Source: Sediminispirochaeta bajacaliforniensis DSM 16054
GTDB taxonomy: Bacteria > Spirochaetota > Spirochaetia > DSM-16054 > Sediminispirochaetaceae
Direction of reading: 5' to 3'
DNA length: 64,000 nucleotides
Assembly: GCF_000378205.1 (NCBI RefSeq)
Contig: NZ_KB899415.1
Span: forward strand, 112,770 to 176,769
The position numbers were made by a program, and so were the translations under genes. Positions 24,311 through 32,772 of this stretch are shown here, in pieces. Positions within the stretch are counted from its first letter, which is position 1. The number at the start of each line of letters is the position of its first letter. The notes beneath the pieces were generated by a model, which searched no databases, had not been told where the DNA came from, and saw nothing but the letters and a program-made list of their open reading frames with translations.

Positions 24311-25360
24311 ATGAAGCAAGAATTTCGACTTGGAGAGCGGGTGAGTACTGTCCGTTTCCTTGAACAGGGGGAGCGGCCGGAAGAGACTATCAGGCGCGAA
24401 TATCCTCATTCCCTTATCATCTGGGTTGCCGACGAGAATACCTCCCGTTATTTTCCGGCCGGGGAGCCTTACTGTTTGGTTTTACCTGCGGGCGAAGCCT
24501 TCAAGACGATGGAAACGATCCTTCGTATTGTAGATTTTGCGCTTCAGGTCGGGGCCGGACGCGATAGCCTTTTTGTTGCCCTCGGCGGCGGTGTTGTGTG
24601 CGACATGACCGCCTTTGCGGCTTCGGTATACATGCGGGGAGCCGGAGTCGTTCTTTTACCCAGTACGCTTCTGGCGATGGTCGATGCCACTCTCGGAGGC
24701 AAGAGCGGTGTGGACTATCGTGGCTACAAGAACATCATAGGAACCTTTTATCCTGCTTCGCTGATCATTATTGAGCCGACATATCTGGCTTCGCTCCCTC
24801 AGCGGGAAATCATGGGAGGAGTCGCCGAGGTGGTCAAACATGCCATGCTTTCCGGCGATGGTGCCCTTGAAAGGATCGAAAGGCTTCTTCCTGATATAAA
24901 GGCGGGTAATCGCGATGCCTTTTCTTCGATTATTGCCGAAAGTCTGACAGTGAAAGGGGCGGTTATCGAGCAAGATCCCCTGGAAAGGGGAATACGGGCT
25001 CACCTTAATCTCGGGCACACCTTTGCCCATGCACTGGAAAGTGCCACCGGGTTTAGCGGGTGGAGTCACGGTGAGGCGGTGGCATGGGGGCTTTCCCGGG
25101 CCCTCCACGCCGGTGAACTTTTAGGAGAAACCGATTCTGGCTATCGGCGCTTTATCGATGAACTTCTTGATCGTTTCGGTTATAGAAGGTATGCCGAGGC
25201 CGACACCTCCGCAATCCTTGAGGCAGTCGGAAGCGATAAAAAGAAGCGGGGAGGCGAGGTTCGTTTCGTTTTGCAAAGAAAGGCGGGCGATACCTTTACA
25301 AGGGCGCTTCCCCGAGAAATTGTCGAGGAAGCGATATCAGGCGGCTGTCTGAACGCTTAG
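24311..25360 (+). CDS. aroB: 3-dehydroquinate synthase
   Basis: Second step of the shikimate pathway, converting DAHP to 3-dehydroquinate with NAD and zinc. 349 residues. NAD and substrate motifs are present: LFVALGGGVVCDMTAFAAS, LLPSTLLAMVDATLGGKSGVD and GTFYPASLIII. Zinc ligands fall in GGVAEVVKHAM (glutamate) and in LNLGHTFAHALE and WSHGEAVAWG (histidines). It follows the arsR-type gene by 23 bases with only a weak ribosome site, so it may be co-transcribed with it. It ends seven bases from the convergent hrpA-like gene. Confidence 0.96.
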   Translation: MKQEFRLGERVSTVRFLEQGERPEETIRREYPHSLIIWVADENTSRYFPAGEPYCLVLPAGEAFKTMETILRIVDFALQVGAGRDSLFVALGGGVVCDMTAFAASVYMRGAGVVLLPSTLLAMVDATLGGKSGVDYRGYKNIIGTFYPASLIIIEPTYLASLPQREIMGGVAEVVKHAMLSGDGALERIERLLPDIKAGNRDAFSSIIAESLTVKGAVIEQDPLERGIRAHLNLGHTFAHALESATGFSGWSHGEAVAWGLSRALHAGELLGETDSGYRRFIDELLDRFGYRRYAEADTSAILEAVGSDKKKRGGEVRFVLQRKAGDTFTRALPREIVEEAISGGCLNA

Positions 25361-25366
25361 TATGTT

Positions 25367-27871
25367 TTAATATGATTCAAAAATAGTGTTTAAGCGACGA
25401 TACGCGTCGTTTACCTTTTCCACCAACGTATGCTTTGTCGATTCATTCAGTTCGTCGGCAAGGGCTTCAAGGCTTGATAGCGAGACATCCACCGCGGTAT
25501 GAAAGCTTTTAATCACCTTGAACCAGTAGACACCAACTCCATCGGTTTCCAGGGTAACGAAGCCAAGTCGTTTTGACGATTTTTTCGTCTTTGCAGTCCG
25601 CAGTAAGGCATCGAGGTGGTCACACAGCGCTTCGAGTTCCTCTGCGGCATTATAGTTTTTCCCCCCGGGGGCAGGATACGAAAGGTCCTTCGGCGGATCG
25701 ATAAAGGGAACAATCTTGATAATGCTGGCGATTCTGTCTCCCGTATGGATTTCATACCCGGACCAGGTAATCTTTGCCCTGGCGTTTTCCTGTACCTGTG
25801 GCAACGATTCTCCCGATTGGACCAGCGGGGATAGTTCTTCCCAGGGAAGTACGGCGATCTTCTTTTTCCCCTTATAGGGCTCCATCGTAAAGTTTTTTTC
25901 TCCGACCTTGATTGTCCAGCTCGTGTCCCGCTTTGCTTTCTGCTTCTCCTCTTTCTCTTGTTTTCTTGAACCTGGCCTTCCTGCTTTTGTCGTTATCAGC
26001 TGATTCAGTGAGGGGGATATCTCTTCAAGCCAGGAGCGGTGGAGTGGGCTGACGGATCGTGCGAACATTCTGCTGGTGCGAACAATCTCCCCTGCCACAA
26101 TGAACCCTGGAGATTCCCGAAACATACAGCTTCCCGGATGAATTTGTATTCTATCGGCGGTGAGGCTGCGATAGATACCTCTTCCCGTACGCACACAGAC
26201 GAATTGCACAAGTCCGGCGGCAATCGAACAGAGAATATCCCTGGTCGCTCCGCCGGAGGAGATGGGAACCCCAAAACCGGAGACAATCTCCTCGAGCTGT
26301 TGCTTAATGTTTACGATCTCTCCCATGGTTCTGTAGTCGAGATAGTAGGTATCGCAAAAGTGTTCCCGCCGTTTTTTCCCTTTCAGTTTGACAAACTGCC
26401 GGAAGATGGAAATGTAGGAGATGAAATCCCCTGCAGGGTCGGAAAGCTGATGATGGGCCCTCCTTGCCTCCATCTCCTCTCCCGGGGGAAGCACGAAGGG
26501 GGCATGTGTTGAAAGAAAAGCGGTGGCAATAAGTACCTCTTCCATCACCGAGGGGTAGCGGAAGATGGCCTCTACCAGGATTTTGGAGTGTCTGGGGCCC
26601 AGAGGAAAATCGACCATCATGAGCCCTGTTCTCGTGAGCTGTCGTTCTTCGGTGAGCGCATCCAACAGCTTGAGGGTTTCGATTGCTCCGATGATGCCGG
26701 GGCGTCCCGGAGGACTGACAAAATCAAAGGCTTCAAACTCCTGAATGTCGAGCTCTGCCATGCGCAAAACTACTTCAGAAAGATCGGTTCGATAGATTTC
26801 TTCAAGGGTGAAGGGATCGCGATGCTGATAATCCCGTTTATCGTAAAGACGATAACAAACTCCCGGCCGTGTTCGTCCGGCACGCCCCTTTCTCTGATCA
26901 CAGCTTGCCTGAGAGATGGGCCCTTCAATGAGACTGCTGGTAAAGGTGCGCGGATTGTAGTAGTTAAGCTTTGCCAGCCCCGAATCGATGACCGTGGTGA
27001 TACCGTCGATGGTGACACTTGTTTCAGCGATGTTGGTGGAAATAACCACCTTTGACTTACCCTTCGGCGTGGAAACAAAAACCTGTTCCTGTTCTTCTTT
27101 TGTCAGCCTTCCGTACAGCGGCAGAATGTAGAGCTTTTTTGCAAAAGAGGAGATTGAAAGGGCCGTCATGGCATCCTTGATCGCCTTTTCGCCGGAAAGA
27201 AATATGAGAATGTCACCCGGCATTTTGTGCTTCACCGTATCGCCGACGATGGACACGATCTTTTCCGTTAGGAGATCGGGATCGCTGGGGTGTTCGAGTG
27301 GCGCATAACGGATTTCAACGGGATGGATAATTGCATCAATATGAAGAATCGGTGCTTTGCCAAAATAGTCCGAAAAGATTTTTGGGTTGATGGTGGCGGA
27401 GGAGATGATAACCTTCAGGTCTTTTCGCTCCTGAATGATCTCCTTAAGCAATCCTAAGATAAAGTCGATATTGAGGCTGCGCTCATGGGCCTCATCTACC
27501 ATGATGACCGAATAGCGACTCAGGTAACGGTCCGCCTTCAGTTCCTGGAGTAAAATCCCGTCGGTCATGATCTTGATGGCGGTTTCGGAGACGGTCTGGT
27601 CCTCAAAACGCATCTTATATCCCACGATGCCGGGGACCTTTGTTCCCAGCTGGGAAGCGATATAATCGGAGACGGAAACAGCCGCTATCCTTCGTGGCTG
27701 GGTTACGCCAATTATTCCCCGTGTACCGTATCCTGCCTCGTGAAGAATCATGGGTAACTGAGTAGTCTTACCCGACCCTGTCGGGCTTTCCACGACGATA
27801 ACCTGGTTCTTCTCGAGTTCGTCGAGGATCTTTGCCCGCTGTTGATAGATAGGCAGCTCTGGATGGTTCAT
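25367..27871 (-). CDS. hrpA: DEAH-box RNA helicase, HrpA-like
   Basis: ATP-dependent RNA helicase, 834 residues. Motifs in order: ESPTGSGKTTQLP (I) near residue 30, TQPRRIAA (Ia), VDEAHERS (II), ISSATI (III), ISTNIAETSVTI (V) and QRKGRAGRTRPG (VI). The helicase-associated (HA2) and OB-fold regions follow. It is much shorter than E. coli HrpA and nearer HrpB in length, but motif spelling is HrpA-like. The ATG overlaps the hisS stop as ATGA, so the two are coupled. Its targets are unknown; mRNA processing or ribosome rescue are known roles of relatives. Confidence 0.9.
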   Translation of the reverse strand: MNHPELPIYQQRAKILDELEKNQVIVVESPTGSGKTTQLPMILHEAGYGTRGIIGVTQPRRIAAVSVSDYIASQLGTKVPGIVGYKMRFEDQTVSETAIKIMTDGILLQELKADRYLSRYSVIMVDEAHERSLNIDFILGLLKEIIQERKDLKVIISSATINPKIFSDYFGKAPILHIDAIIHPVEIRYAPLEHPSDPDLLTEKIVSIVGDTVKHKMPGDILIFLSGEKAIKDAMTALSISSFAKKLYILPLYGRLTKEEQEQVFVSTPKGKSKVVISTNIAETSVTIDGITTVIDSGLAKLNYYNPRTFTSSLIEGPISQASCDQRKGRAGRTRPGVCYRLYDKRDYQHRDPFTLEEIYRTDLSEVVLRMAELDIQEFEAFDFVSPPGRPGIIGAIETLKLLDALTEERQLTRTGLMMVDFPLGPRHSKILVEAIFRYPSVMEEVLIATAFLSTHAPFVLPPGEEMEARRAHHQLSDPAGDFISYISIFRQFVKLKGKKRREHFCDTYYLDYRTMGEIVNIKQQLEEIVSGFGVPISSGGATRDILCSIAAGLVQFVCVRTGRGIYRSLTADRIQIHPGSCMFRESPGFIVAGEIVRTSRMFARSVSPLHRSWLEEISPSLNQLITTKAGRPGSRKQEKEEKQKAKRDTSWTIKVGEKNFTMEPYKGKKKIAVLPWEELSPLVQSGESLPQVQENARAKITWSGYEIHTGDRIASIIKIVPFIDPPKDLSYPAPGGKNYNAAEELEALCDHLDALLRTAKTKKSSKRLGFVTLETDGVGVYWFKVIKSFHTAVDVSLSSLEALADELNESTKHTLVEKVNDAYRRLNTIFESY

Positions 27872-29175
27872 TCCTTTGTGGCGACCATCCGGCACCAATC
27901 TATGGCCTCTGTTATGTCAATCATGTTACGAGACTCCCGTGTTGCGAGATTCTTGACCGAGACTTTTCCTGCGTTCTTCTCGTCTCCTCCACAGATAAGG
28001 GCCATTCGGATACCGCGCTTTTCGGCCCAGGCAAACTGCTTCCCAAGTTTTTGGCTCTGGAGTTGGACCTCACAGGAGAGGCCTGCCTTTCGCACTTTTC
28101 TTGCGAGAATGTGATAGTATCCAGACAGTGATTCATCGATATTAAATATGGCAACGGCGGGAGCGCCGGTGGCATCGCCTGCCTTGCCCAGCTCTTCCAG
28201 CGCGGCGACGAGACGATCTAATCCGATGGAGGAGCCTACCCCCGGCAACTGCTGCTTGGTGTAGAGAGAGGCGAGGTTGTTGTACCGACCCCCTGAACAG
28301 ACCGACCCTATTTGAGGCAAGTCGTTGAGGAAGGTTTCGTAGACGATCCCGGTGTAGTAGTCCAGCCCCCGGGTTATCGAAGGATCGAGGATAAAGGAAT
28401 CGGCAACCGAGGCCTCTTCGAGTGCCTGGTAAATCTCCCTCAGTCGACTACTCTCCTCGCAACTGCCCCTGGCGAGCTCTTCAAGCTTCTCCACGGTCTC
28501 GAGGAAGCTTCCTTTTGCCTGAATATAGTCGAGCACCTTCGCTGCTGTCTGGGAGCCGATTTCTGAGGCCAGCTGCTCGTGCACCTCTTTTTCGCCGATT
28601 TTTGCCAGCTTGTCGACAATGCGCAGTATTTCCACAGAGTGGGAGGCAACCTCAATAGCATCAAGGAAGCGGTTGAAAAGCCCCCGATGATTGATCCTGA
28701 AGCTCACATTGTCGATGCCGAGGGCAGTGAAGGCACTGTGCATCATCAATAGAATTTCGAGATCGGCCGAGAGCGCATCGATTCCGACGATATCGAAATC
28801 GCACTGTACGAACTCCCGGTATCGCCCTTTTTGTGTATTTTCGCCCCGCCAGACCTTGTCGATATGATAGCGTTTAAAGGGGAGAGACAGCTCATTAATA
28901 TGGCTTGCCATGAAGCGGGCAAAGGGAACGGTAAGGTCGAATCGCATGGCGACCTCTCTTCCCCCCTGATCGGTAAAGGCATAGACCTGCTTGTCGGTCT
29001 CTCCTCCTCCCTTACCCAATAGTACTTCCCGGTATTCGAGAACCGGGGTATCGATTGGAACAAATCCATAGCCGTGAAAAACCTGTTCAAGTGTATGCAT
29101 GATGGCAATCCGTCTGGATGCCTGATCGGGAAGAAAATCCCTGAAACCTTTTAAAACTCTTGGCTCTATGATCAC
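27868..29175 (-). CDS. hisS: Histidyl-tRNA synthetase
   Basis: Class II synthetase charging tRNA-His. 435 residues. It begins IIEPRVLKGFRDFLP. Motif 2 and the histidine site are in AMRFDLTVPFARF and RYHIDKVWRGENTQKGRYREFVQCDFDI. The HisA motif is GLDYYTGIVYE near residue 270, and motif 3 is GSSIGLDRL. The C-terminal anticodon-binding domain ends the protein. I set the start at a GTG (29173-29175) because AAGGAG lies eight bases upstream and the family begins there. Divergent from pcnB. Confidence 0.96.
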   Translation of the reverse strand: MIIEPRVLKGFRDFLPDQASRRIAIMHTLEQVFHGYGFVPIDTPVLEYREVLLGKGGGETDKQVYAFTDQGGREVAMRFDLTVPFARFMASHINELSLPFKRYHIDKVWRGENTQKGRYREFVQCDFDIVGIDALSADLEILLMMHSAFTALGIDNVSFRINHRGLFNRFLDAIEVASHSVEILRIVDKLAKIGEKEVHEQLASEIGSQTAAKVLDYIQAKGSFLETVEKLEELARGSCEESSRLREIYQALEEASVADSFILDPSITRGLDYYTGIVYETFLNDLPQIGSVCSGGRYNNLASLYTKQQLPGVGSSIGLDRLVAALEELGKAGDATGAPAVAIFNIDESLSGYYHILARKVRKAGLSCEVQLQSQKLGKQFAWAEKRGIRMALICGGDEKNAGKVSVKNLATRESRNMIDITEAIDWCRMVATKE

Positions 29176-29199
29176 GAAAGAGGCTCCTTTTTCCCTTAC

Positions 29200-29228
29200 T
29201 TGATTTTTATGGTCGAACAATTTACCAT
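29200..29228 (+). promoter_or_regulatory. Candidate promoter of pcnB
   Basis: TTGATT (29200-29205), 17 bases, TACCAT (29223-29228). It overlaps the first base or two of the hisS transcript in the divergent gap. Confidence 0.4.
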
Positions 29229-29258
29229 AGTGTAAACGAAAACCGATTCTTACTGCAA
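29229..29258 (-). promoter_or_regulatory. Promoter of hisS
   Basis: On the minus strand TTGCAG (29253-29258), 18 bases, TACACT (29229-29234). The leader is about 47 bases with a clear Shine-Dalgarno, in contrast to the leaderless divergent pairs elsewhere. Confidence 0.6.
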
Positions 29259-29270
29259 GCGAGAGATGTT

Positions 29271-30452
29271 TTGCTGAAACGATATGCTACCGATGAGAAG
29301 GGGCAAAGTGTCCCGATAGCGAAAATTTACACCGAGCAAGAACACCCGATCTCTTCCGATCAAATCGATGGTGATGCCTTTGCGATAACAAGGCGTCTTA
29401 AGGATGCCGGATTTGAGGCCTATATCGTCGGCGGAGCAGTGAGAGATCTGCTTCAGGGGAAAAGTCCAAAAGATTTTGATATCGCAACCAGTGCATATCC
29501 GAAGCAGGTCAGAAAGCTTTTTCGTAATTCGAGGATCATCGGAAGACGTTTTCGCTTGGTACATGTCCACTATGGAAGCGGTAAGATCATCGAGGTCTCG
29601 ACCTTTCGGGCCGACGACGAGGAAGGTAACTCGAATAATGTGTTCGGTACCCTTGAAGACGATGTGAAACGCAGGGATTTTAGTGTAAACGCCCTCTATC
29701 TTGACCCCCAGAAACTGCACATCATCGATTTTGTCGACGGTGTGAAAGATGTCAGGGCCGGAAAGATGAAGAGTTTGCTCCCCTTGGATAGGACCTTTAA
29801 AGATGATCCTGTCCGTATGATCAGGGCTGTGAAGTATTCTACCGGTGGCGGCTTTCGTATGGGATGGAAGCTTCGCAGGGCCATTGCCAGGCATGTGGAC
29901 GAGCTTGAGCGTTGTCCATCCTCCCGCATGACCGAAGAGGTGTTTAAGGTCCTCTCCTCCGGCCGTTCGGCTCTTCTTATTGATGAATTTTTGAAAACAG
30001 GATTGTTTCGCCATATGCTTCCGCGTATCGACTCCTTTCTCAAATCGGGGGACAAGAAGCTTCGAGGAGCCTTCTTCGCTTCCTTGGAAGAGTTGGATCT
30101 TCTTGTTCGGGAAAAGAATGAGGATCGCAAGGGGCAAATGCTTGTTAGGTTGCTTAGCCCCTTTCTGGAACTCTCCTTAGAGGGCACCAATAGTGTCGAT
30201 CTGTTCCGGGATACCTTTAAATCCTGTAAGCAATTGCTTGAGCCGATAACGCCTCCCAACCATGAAGTGGAGATGGCGGTCATAAAGCTTTTTCGGCAAT
30301 GCGGTATCAGAACCCCGCGTAATATTACACGAAAGCCGAAGCCCTCCTCTCTCGAGCCTGTAGCGAAAGATAAGGAGAATAAAATGCGGCGAAGTCGTAG
30401 ACGAAAAAAGCGCCAGTCGGCTGAAAATACCGACGTAGCGCTTGATGTTTAA
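29271..30452 (+). CDS. pcnB: Poly(A) polymerase PcnB-type nucleotidyltransferase
   Basis: Adds 3' poly(A) tails that promote RNA decay. 393 residues. The catalytic head shows YIVGGAVRDLLQGKSPKDFDIATSA near residues 49-73. The PcnB-like ring RRFRLVHVHYG and RRDFSVNALYL follow, then the basic KDDPVRMIRAVKY. It lacks an HD domain, unlike Cca. The C-terminus is a strongly basic tail (RRSRRRKKRQ), typical of PcnB. The TTG start has only a weak GAGAGA upstream. Having both cca and pcnB implies split CCA-adding and tailing roles. Confidence 0.92.
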   Translation: MLKRYATDEKGQSVPIAKIYTEQEHPISSDQIDGDAFAITRRLKDAGFEAYIVGGAVRDLLQGKSPKDFDIATSAYPKQVRKLFRNSRIIGRRFRLVHVHYGSGKIIEVSTFRADDEEGNSNNVFGTLEDDVKRRDFSVNALYLDPQKLHIIDFVDGVKDVRAGKMKSLLPLDRTFKDDPVRMIRAVKYSTGGGFRMGWKLRRAIARHVDELERCPSSRMTEEVFKVLSSGRSALLIDEFLKTGLFRHMLPRIDSFLKSGDKKLRGAFFASLEELDLLVREKNEDRKGQMLVRLLSPFLELSLEGTNSVDLFRDTFKSCKQLLEPITPPNHEVEMAVIKLFRQCGIRTPRNITRKPKPSSLEPVAKDKENKMRRSRRRKKRQSAENTDVALDV

Positions 30453-30467
30453 CACTGTTCGCTTCTG

Positions 30468-31700
30468 TTACCTTTCTGTCTCTTTCGTTGCATTTCCACT
30501 TTCCGAGTTGATTCTCGTAAGCAGATCATCTGCTTTGACGCCGAAACCATCCGGATCCAGGCTCTTTACCTGGCTCAGGTAAAAGGCTGCGTCGCTGTTG
30601 CGACTATCGGCATAAGCATTTACACCAAGAGCGTAGTAGGTGAGTGGAGCGTTTCCGCCCGCCTGGATGGAAGAGTGATAGTAGTATTCCGCCGAGGCAT
30701 AGTCTGCTCTTGCATAACCGATGAGGCCCAGATAGTAGTAGGGAATGTAATTCTCCGGACGAAGGGCCATTGCCGAACTGAAGAGTTTTTCCGCCTCATC
30801 GTATTGTTCAAGCCCGTAGGCCTGCATTCCCGATTCAATCAGATCAGGGAAGGTTTTGACCGAGGAGATATAACTTGCAAAGTCGGAAACAAAAAGATTG
30901 CGGTCCGTCCATGAAAAGGCGCGCTGTACCGTGGAATTCTCATTGTCGCGTTTTGTCGCATCGGCGGAGAGACTCGAAATTGCATCCCACAGGGCCCTAT
31001 TGTAATTTTTGTATTCGCTGTTGAGCAGAAACGAGACAAGTCCCCAGCTTTCGGCATAAAACTGGTCGATATTCGCATTTGCGGTTTCGGCATCGACATA
31101 AAGAAGCATATTGAGAGGCAGCAGTCCCGAACTTCCCTCTGTTTTGGTTTCCTCGGCAAGTAGGGTTCTCAGATAGGGAATCCATCCGAGATTTTCCCGA
31201 TAGATTGCCGTTTTCCGGTCTGTGTTGTAACCGCTCTCTTCGAAATAGATGGCGAACCCCTTCTGCAGCCAAAGGGGAGGCTCGCTAATAAAACTGCGGA
31301 GATATTGAACAAAACCGTGGTGAATAAGGGAGCGCCGCTCCAATTCCGGATCATCCATGGCATAGCCGACAAGCTCGCTTTTCGCTGAATTTTTATATTG
31401 AAGAAAGACAAAGGTCTCTCTTGTCTGTGACACCGTCGAGCGAAGATAATCATCAAACTTTGCCTTGCTGGAAAAGAGCCTGACATTCATTTTGTTCTGA
31501 AGTTCCGCGGGATCAAAATGAAAGTATGAGTTGAAGAGCACGAAAAATGCATCAAGAAATTCGGCTTTTGCCTGTGCATCTTCTTTACCCATTTCTGAGA
31601 AGACTCTATAGTGATTCCCTTCCGCCATCTGCATGCTTTGCCCAAACACCATGGCTGTGGTGCATAGAAGAAGAACTACGATGATTGATCTTCGTTTCAT
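30468..31700 (-). CDS. Exported TPR protein with degenerate gluzincin-like peptidase domain
   Basis: A 410-residue protein with a cleavable signal peptide (MKRRSIIVVLLLCTTAMVFGQ). The central part (about 80-240) resembles the peptidase MA-like fold: LIHHGFVQYL where HExxH would be, then PLWLQKGFAIYFEE, matching the P-x-W-L-x-E-G-x-A-x-Y pattern. The catalytic glutamate is replaced by histidine, so proteolysis is unlikely. The C-terminus carries two or three TPR units (AMALRPENYIPYYYLGLIGYARAD). AAGGAG precedes the ATG. A sigma-28-like promoter lies upstream. Periplasmic scaffold is my inference. Confidence 0.78.
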   Translation of the reverse strand: MKRRSIIVVLLLCTTAMVFGQSMQMAEGNHYRVFSEMGKEDAQAKAEFLDAFFVLFNSYFHFDPAELQNKMNVRLFSSKAKFDDYLRSTVSQTRETFVFLQYKNSAKSELVGYAMDDPELERRSLIHHGFVQYLRSFISEPPLWLQKGFAIYFEESGYNTDRKTAIYRENLGWIPYLRTLLAEETKTEGSSGLLPLNMLLYVDAETANANIDQFYAESWGLVSFLLNSEYKNYNRALWDAISSLSADATKRDNENSTVQRAFSWTDRNLFVSDFASYISSVKTFPDLIESGMQAYGLEQYDEAEKLFSSAMALRPENYIPYYYLGLIGYARADYASAEYYYHSSIQAGGNAPLTYYALGVNAYADSRNSDAAFYLSQVKSLDPDGFGVKADDLLTRINSESGNATKETER

Positions 31701-31754
31701 GATAACCGCTCCTTATGTCTCTATCCAATGGAGAAATTATATCTCCTCATTTAT

Positions 31755-31782
31755 CTATCGGCCGTAATGAGCAAAAAAATTA
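31755..31782 (-). promoter_or_regulatory. Sigma-28-like promoter of the TPR protein gene
   Basis: On the minus strand TAAT (31779-31782), 16 bases, GCCGATAG (31755-31762); the -10 matches the FliA consensus GCCGATAA at 7 of 8 positions. The -35 and spacing are less good. The leader is about 48 bases with a ribosome site. Confidence 0.5.
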
Positions 31783-32646
31783 GTGACTTTGTACCGCATC
31801 GACGGTGATATCGACCGATGTTATCAGGACTCCCCCGTAACGCTGAAGACTGGAAATAATATACTCCTGCATATCGTGAAGCGAACCGGAAAGATTGACT
31901 CCTATAGGGAGGTGAACCTTCAGATGAAGATGATATCCACCTGCATCGTGCTTGACGCTTACCTTCCGTACCGATACTGCGTCGTCCCATTCATCGACAC
32001 AGTGCAGCACCATCTGGGTAAGGGCCACCTCGCTAATTTCAACTTTTCCCCGTTTGCTTGAGAACTCGGGTTGCACCACGGTCTTTTCAAAGGCCCGTTG
32101 TCCTCCGGGAAGAAGACCCAGCTTTTTCTTGAAAAATACCTTTACCGAATCATAAACGAATTGAGGGTAATTTTGCCTGATTTCTATGGAAGGAACGGGG
32201 ATCACATGCTTACCTTCCGTTCTGCTTTTAATAGCAGTTTCGATCTCTTCTTTACTTGCAAGTTGCTCAATGCTTAACACTTTCGAGGGAGCAGGTAGTC
32301 CAAGCCTTCCCGCAATTTTCCTGACCATTCGCTCGCTTGTACCGATCAGGAGAATCCTCCTGAATTTTTCTCTGTCAATAGCCTCCCTGACTTCTCTGAG
32401 ATGGGAGGGGTCTTCGAACAGTGCCGTCTTAATGGCGGAAAGGAAGAGCTTTTCCCGCTTAGCGGAACGGCCCGCAATAATCTTCTGATCGCGAATAAGT
32501 AATCCATCGTCGATGATTAATTCAATACCGTATTTTTCTGCCACAAGTTTTGCCCGGAAGCTTTTGCCCGTTCCGCTGCGTCCTACCAACGCAAATACCT
32601 GTACGCCTCTGAGTAGCCATAAAAGATGGCGGATAAACTGAACCAT
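31780..32646 (-). CDS. P-loop NTPase-Asp23-like fusion protein
   Basis: A 288-residue protein without a signal peptide. The first half is a P-loop kinase-like domain: FALVGRSGTGKSFRAKLVAEKYG with the Walker A lysine at residue 28, then ELIIDDGLLI and LLIGTSERMVRKIA. The last 90 residues (VEISEVALTQMVLHCVDEWDDAV ... VHLPIGVNL ... ITSVDITVDAV) match the Asp23/Gls24 alkaline-shock fold. I do not know this combination as a characterised family. The ATG has no good ribosome site; TATCAT lies six bases upstream, suggesting a leaderless transcript with a poor -35. Confidence 0.72.
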   Translation of the reverse strand: MVQFIRHLLWLLRGVQVFALVGRSGTGKSFRAKLVAEKYGIELIIDDGLLIRDQKIIAGRSAKREKLFLSAIKTALFEDPSHLREVREAIDREKFRRILLIGTSERMVRKIAGRLGLPAPSKVLSIEQLASKEEIETAIKSRTEGKHVIPVPSIEIRQNYPQFVYDSVKVFFKKKLGLLPGGQRAFEKTVVQPEFSSKRGKVEISEVALTQMVLHCVDEWDDAVSVRKVSVKHDAGGYHLHLKVHLPIGVNLSGSLHDMQEYIISSLQRYGGVLITSVDITVDAVQSH

Positions 32647-32652
32647 GAAAGC

Positions 32653-32658
32653 ATGATA
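32653..32658 (-). promoter_or_regulatory. Candidate -10 element of the P-loop/Asp23-like gene
   Basis: TATCAT on the minus strand ends six bases before the ATG. No convincing -35 is found at 16-18 bases, so this is weaker than the other leaderless candidates. Confidence 0.35.
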
Positions 32659-32772
32659 GCCACCACCGACATTTTAGGAAAGACCCGGGGCTTTCGTGAG
32701 GAGTAGTTTCCTTGTGCTACCTTGACAAATTGCTGTTGTACCCGGAAACTGAGGCGGACGGATACAGCGGGA

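Noticed and set aside
31713..31745. A GGAGA...TCTCC inverted repeat upstream of the TPR gene as an operator or terminator
   Set aside because: Only a 5-bp stem with an A/T loop and no T run; likely chance within an A/T-rich leader.
32722..32750. TTGACA with GAAACT 17 bases on, as a promoter for the membrane protein before rnfC
   Set aside because: The -35 is perfect but the -10 is poor (GAAACT), and neither a leaderless nor a normal leader arrangement fits well. Not listed as a feature.
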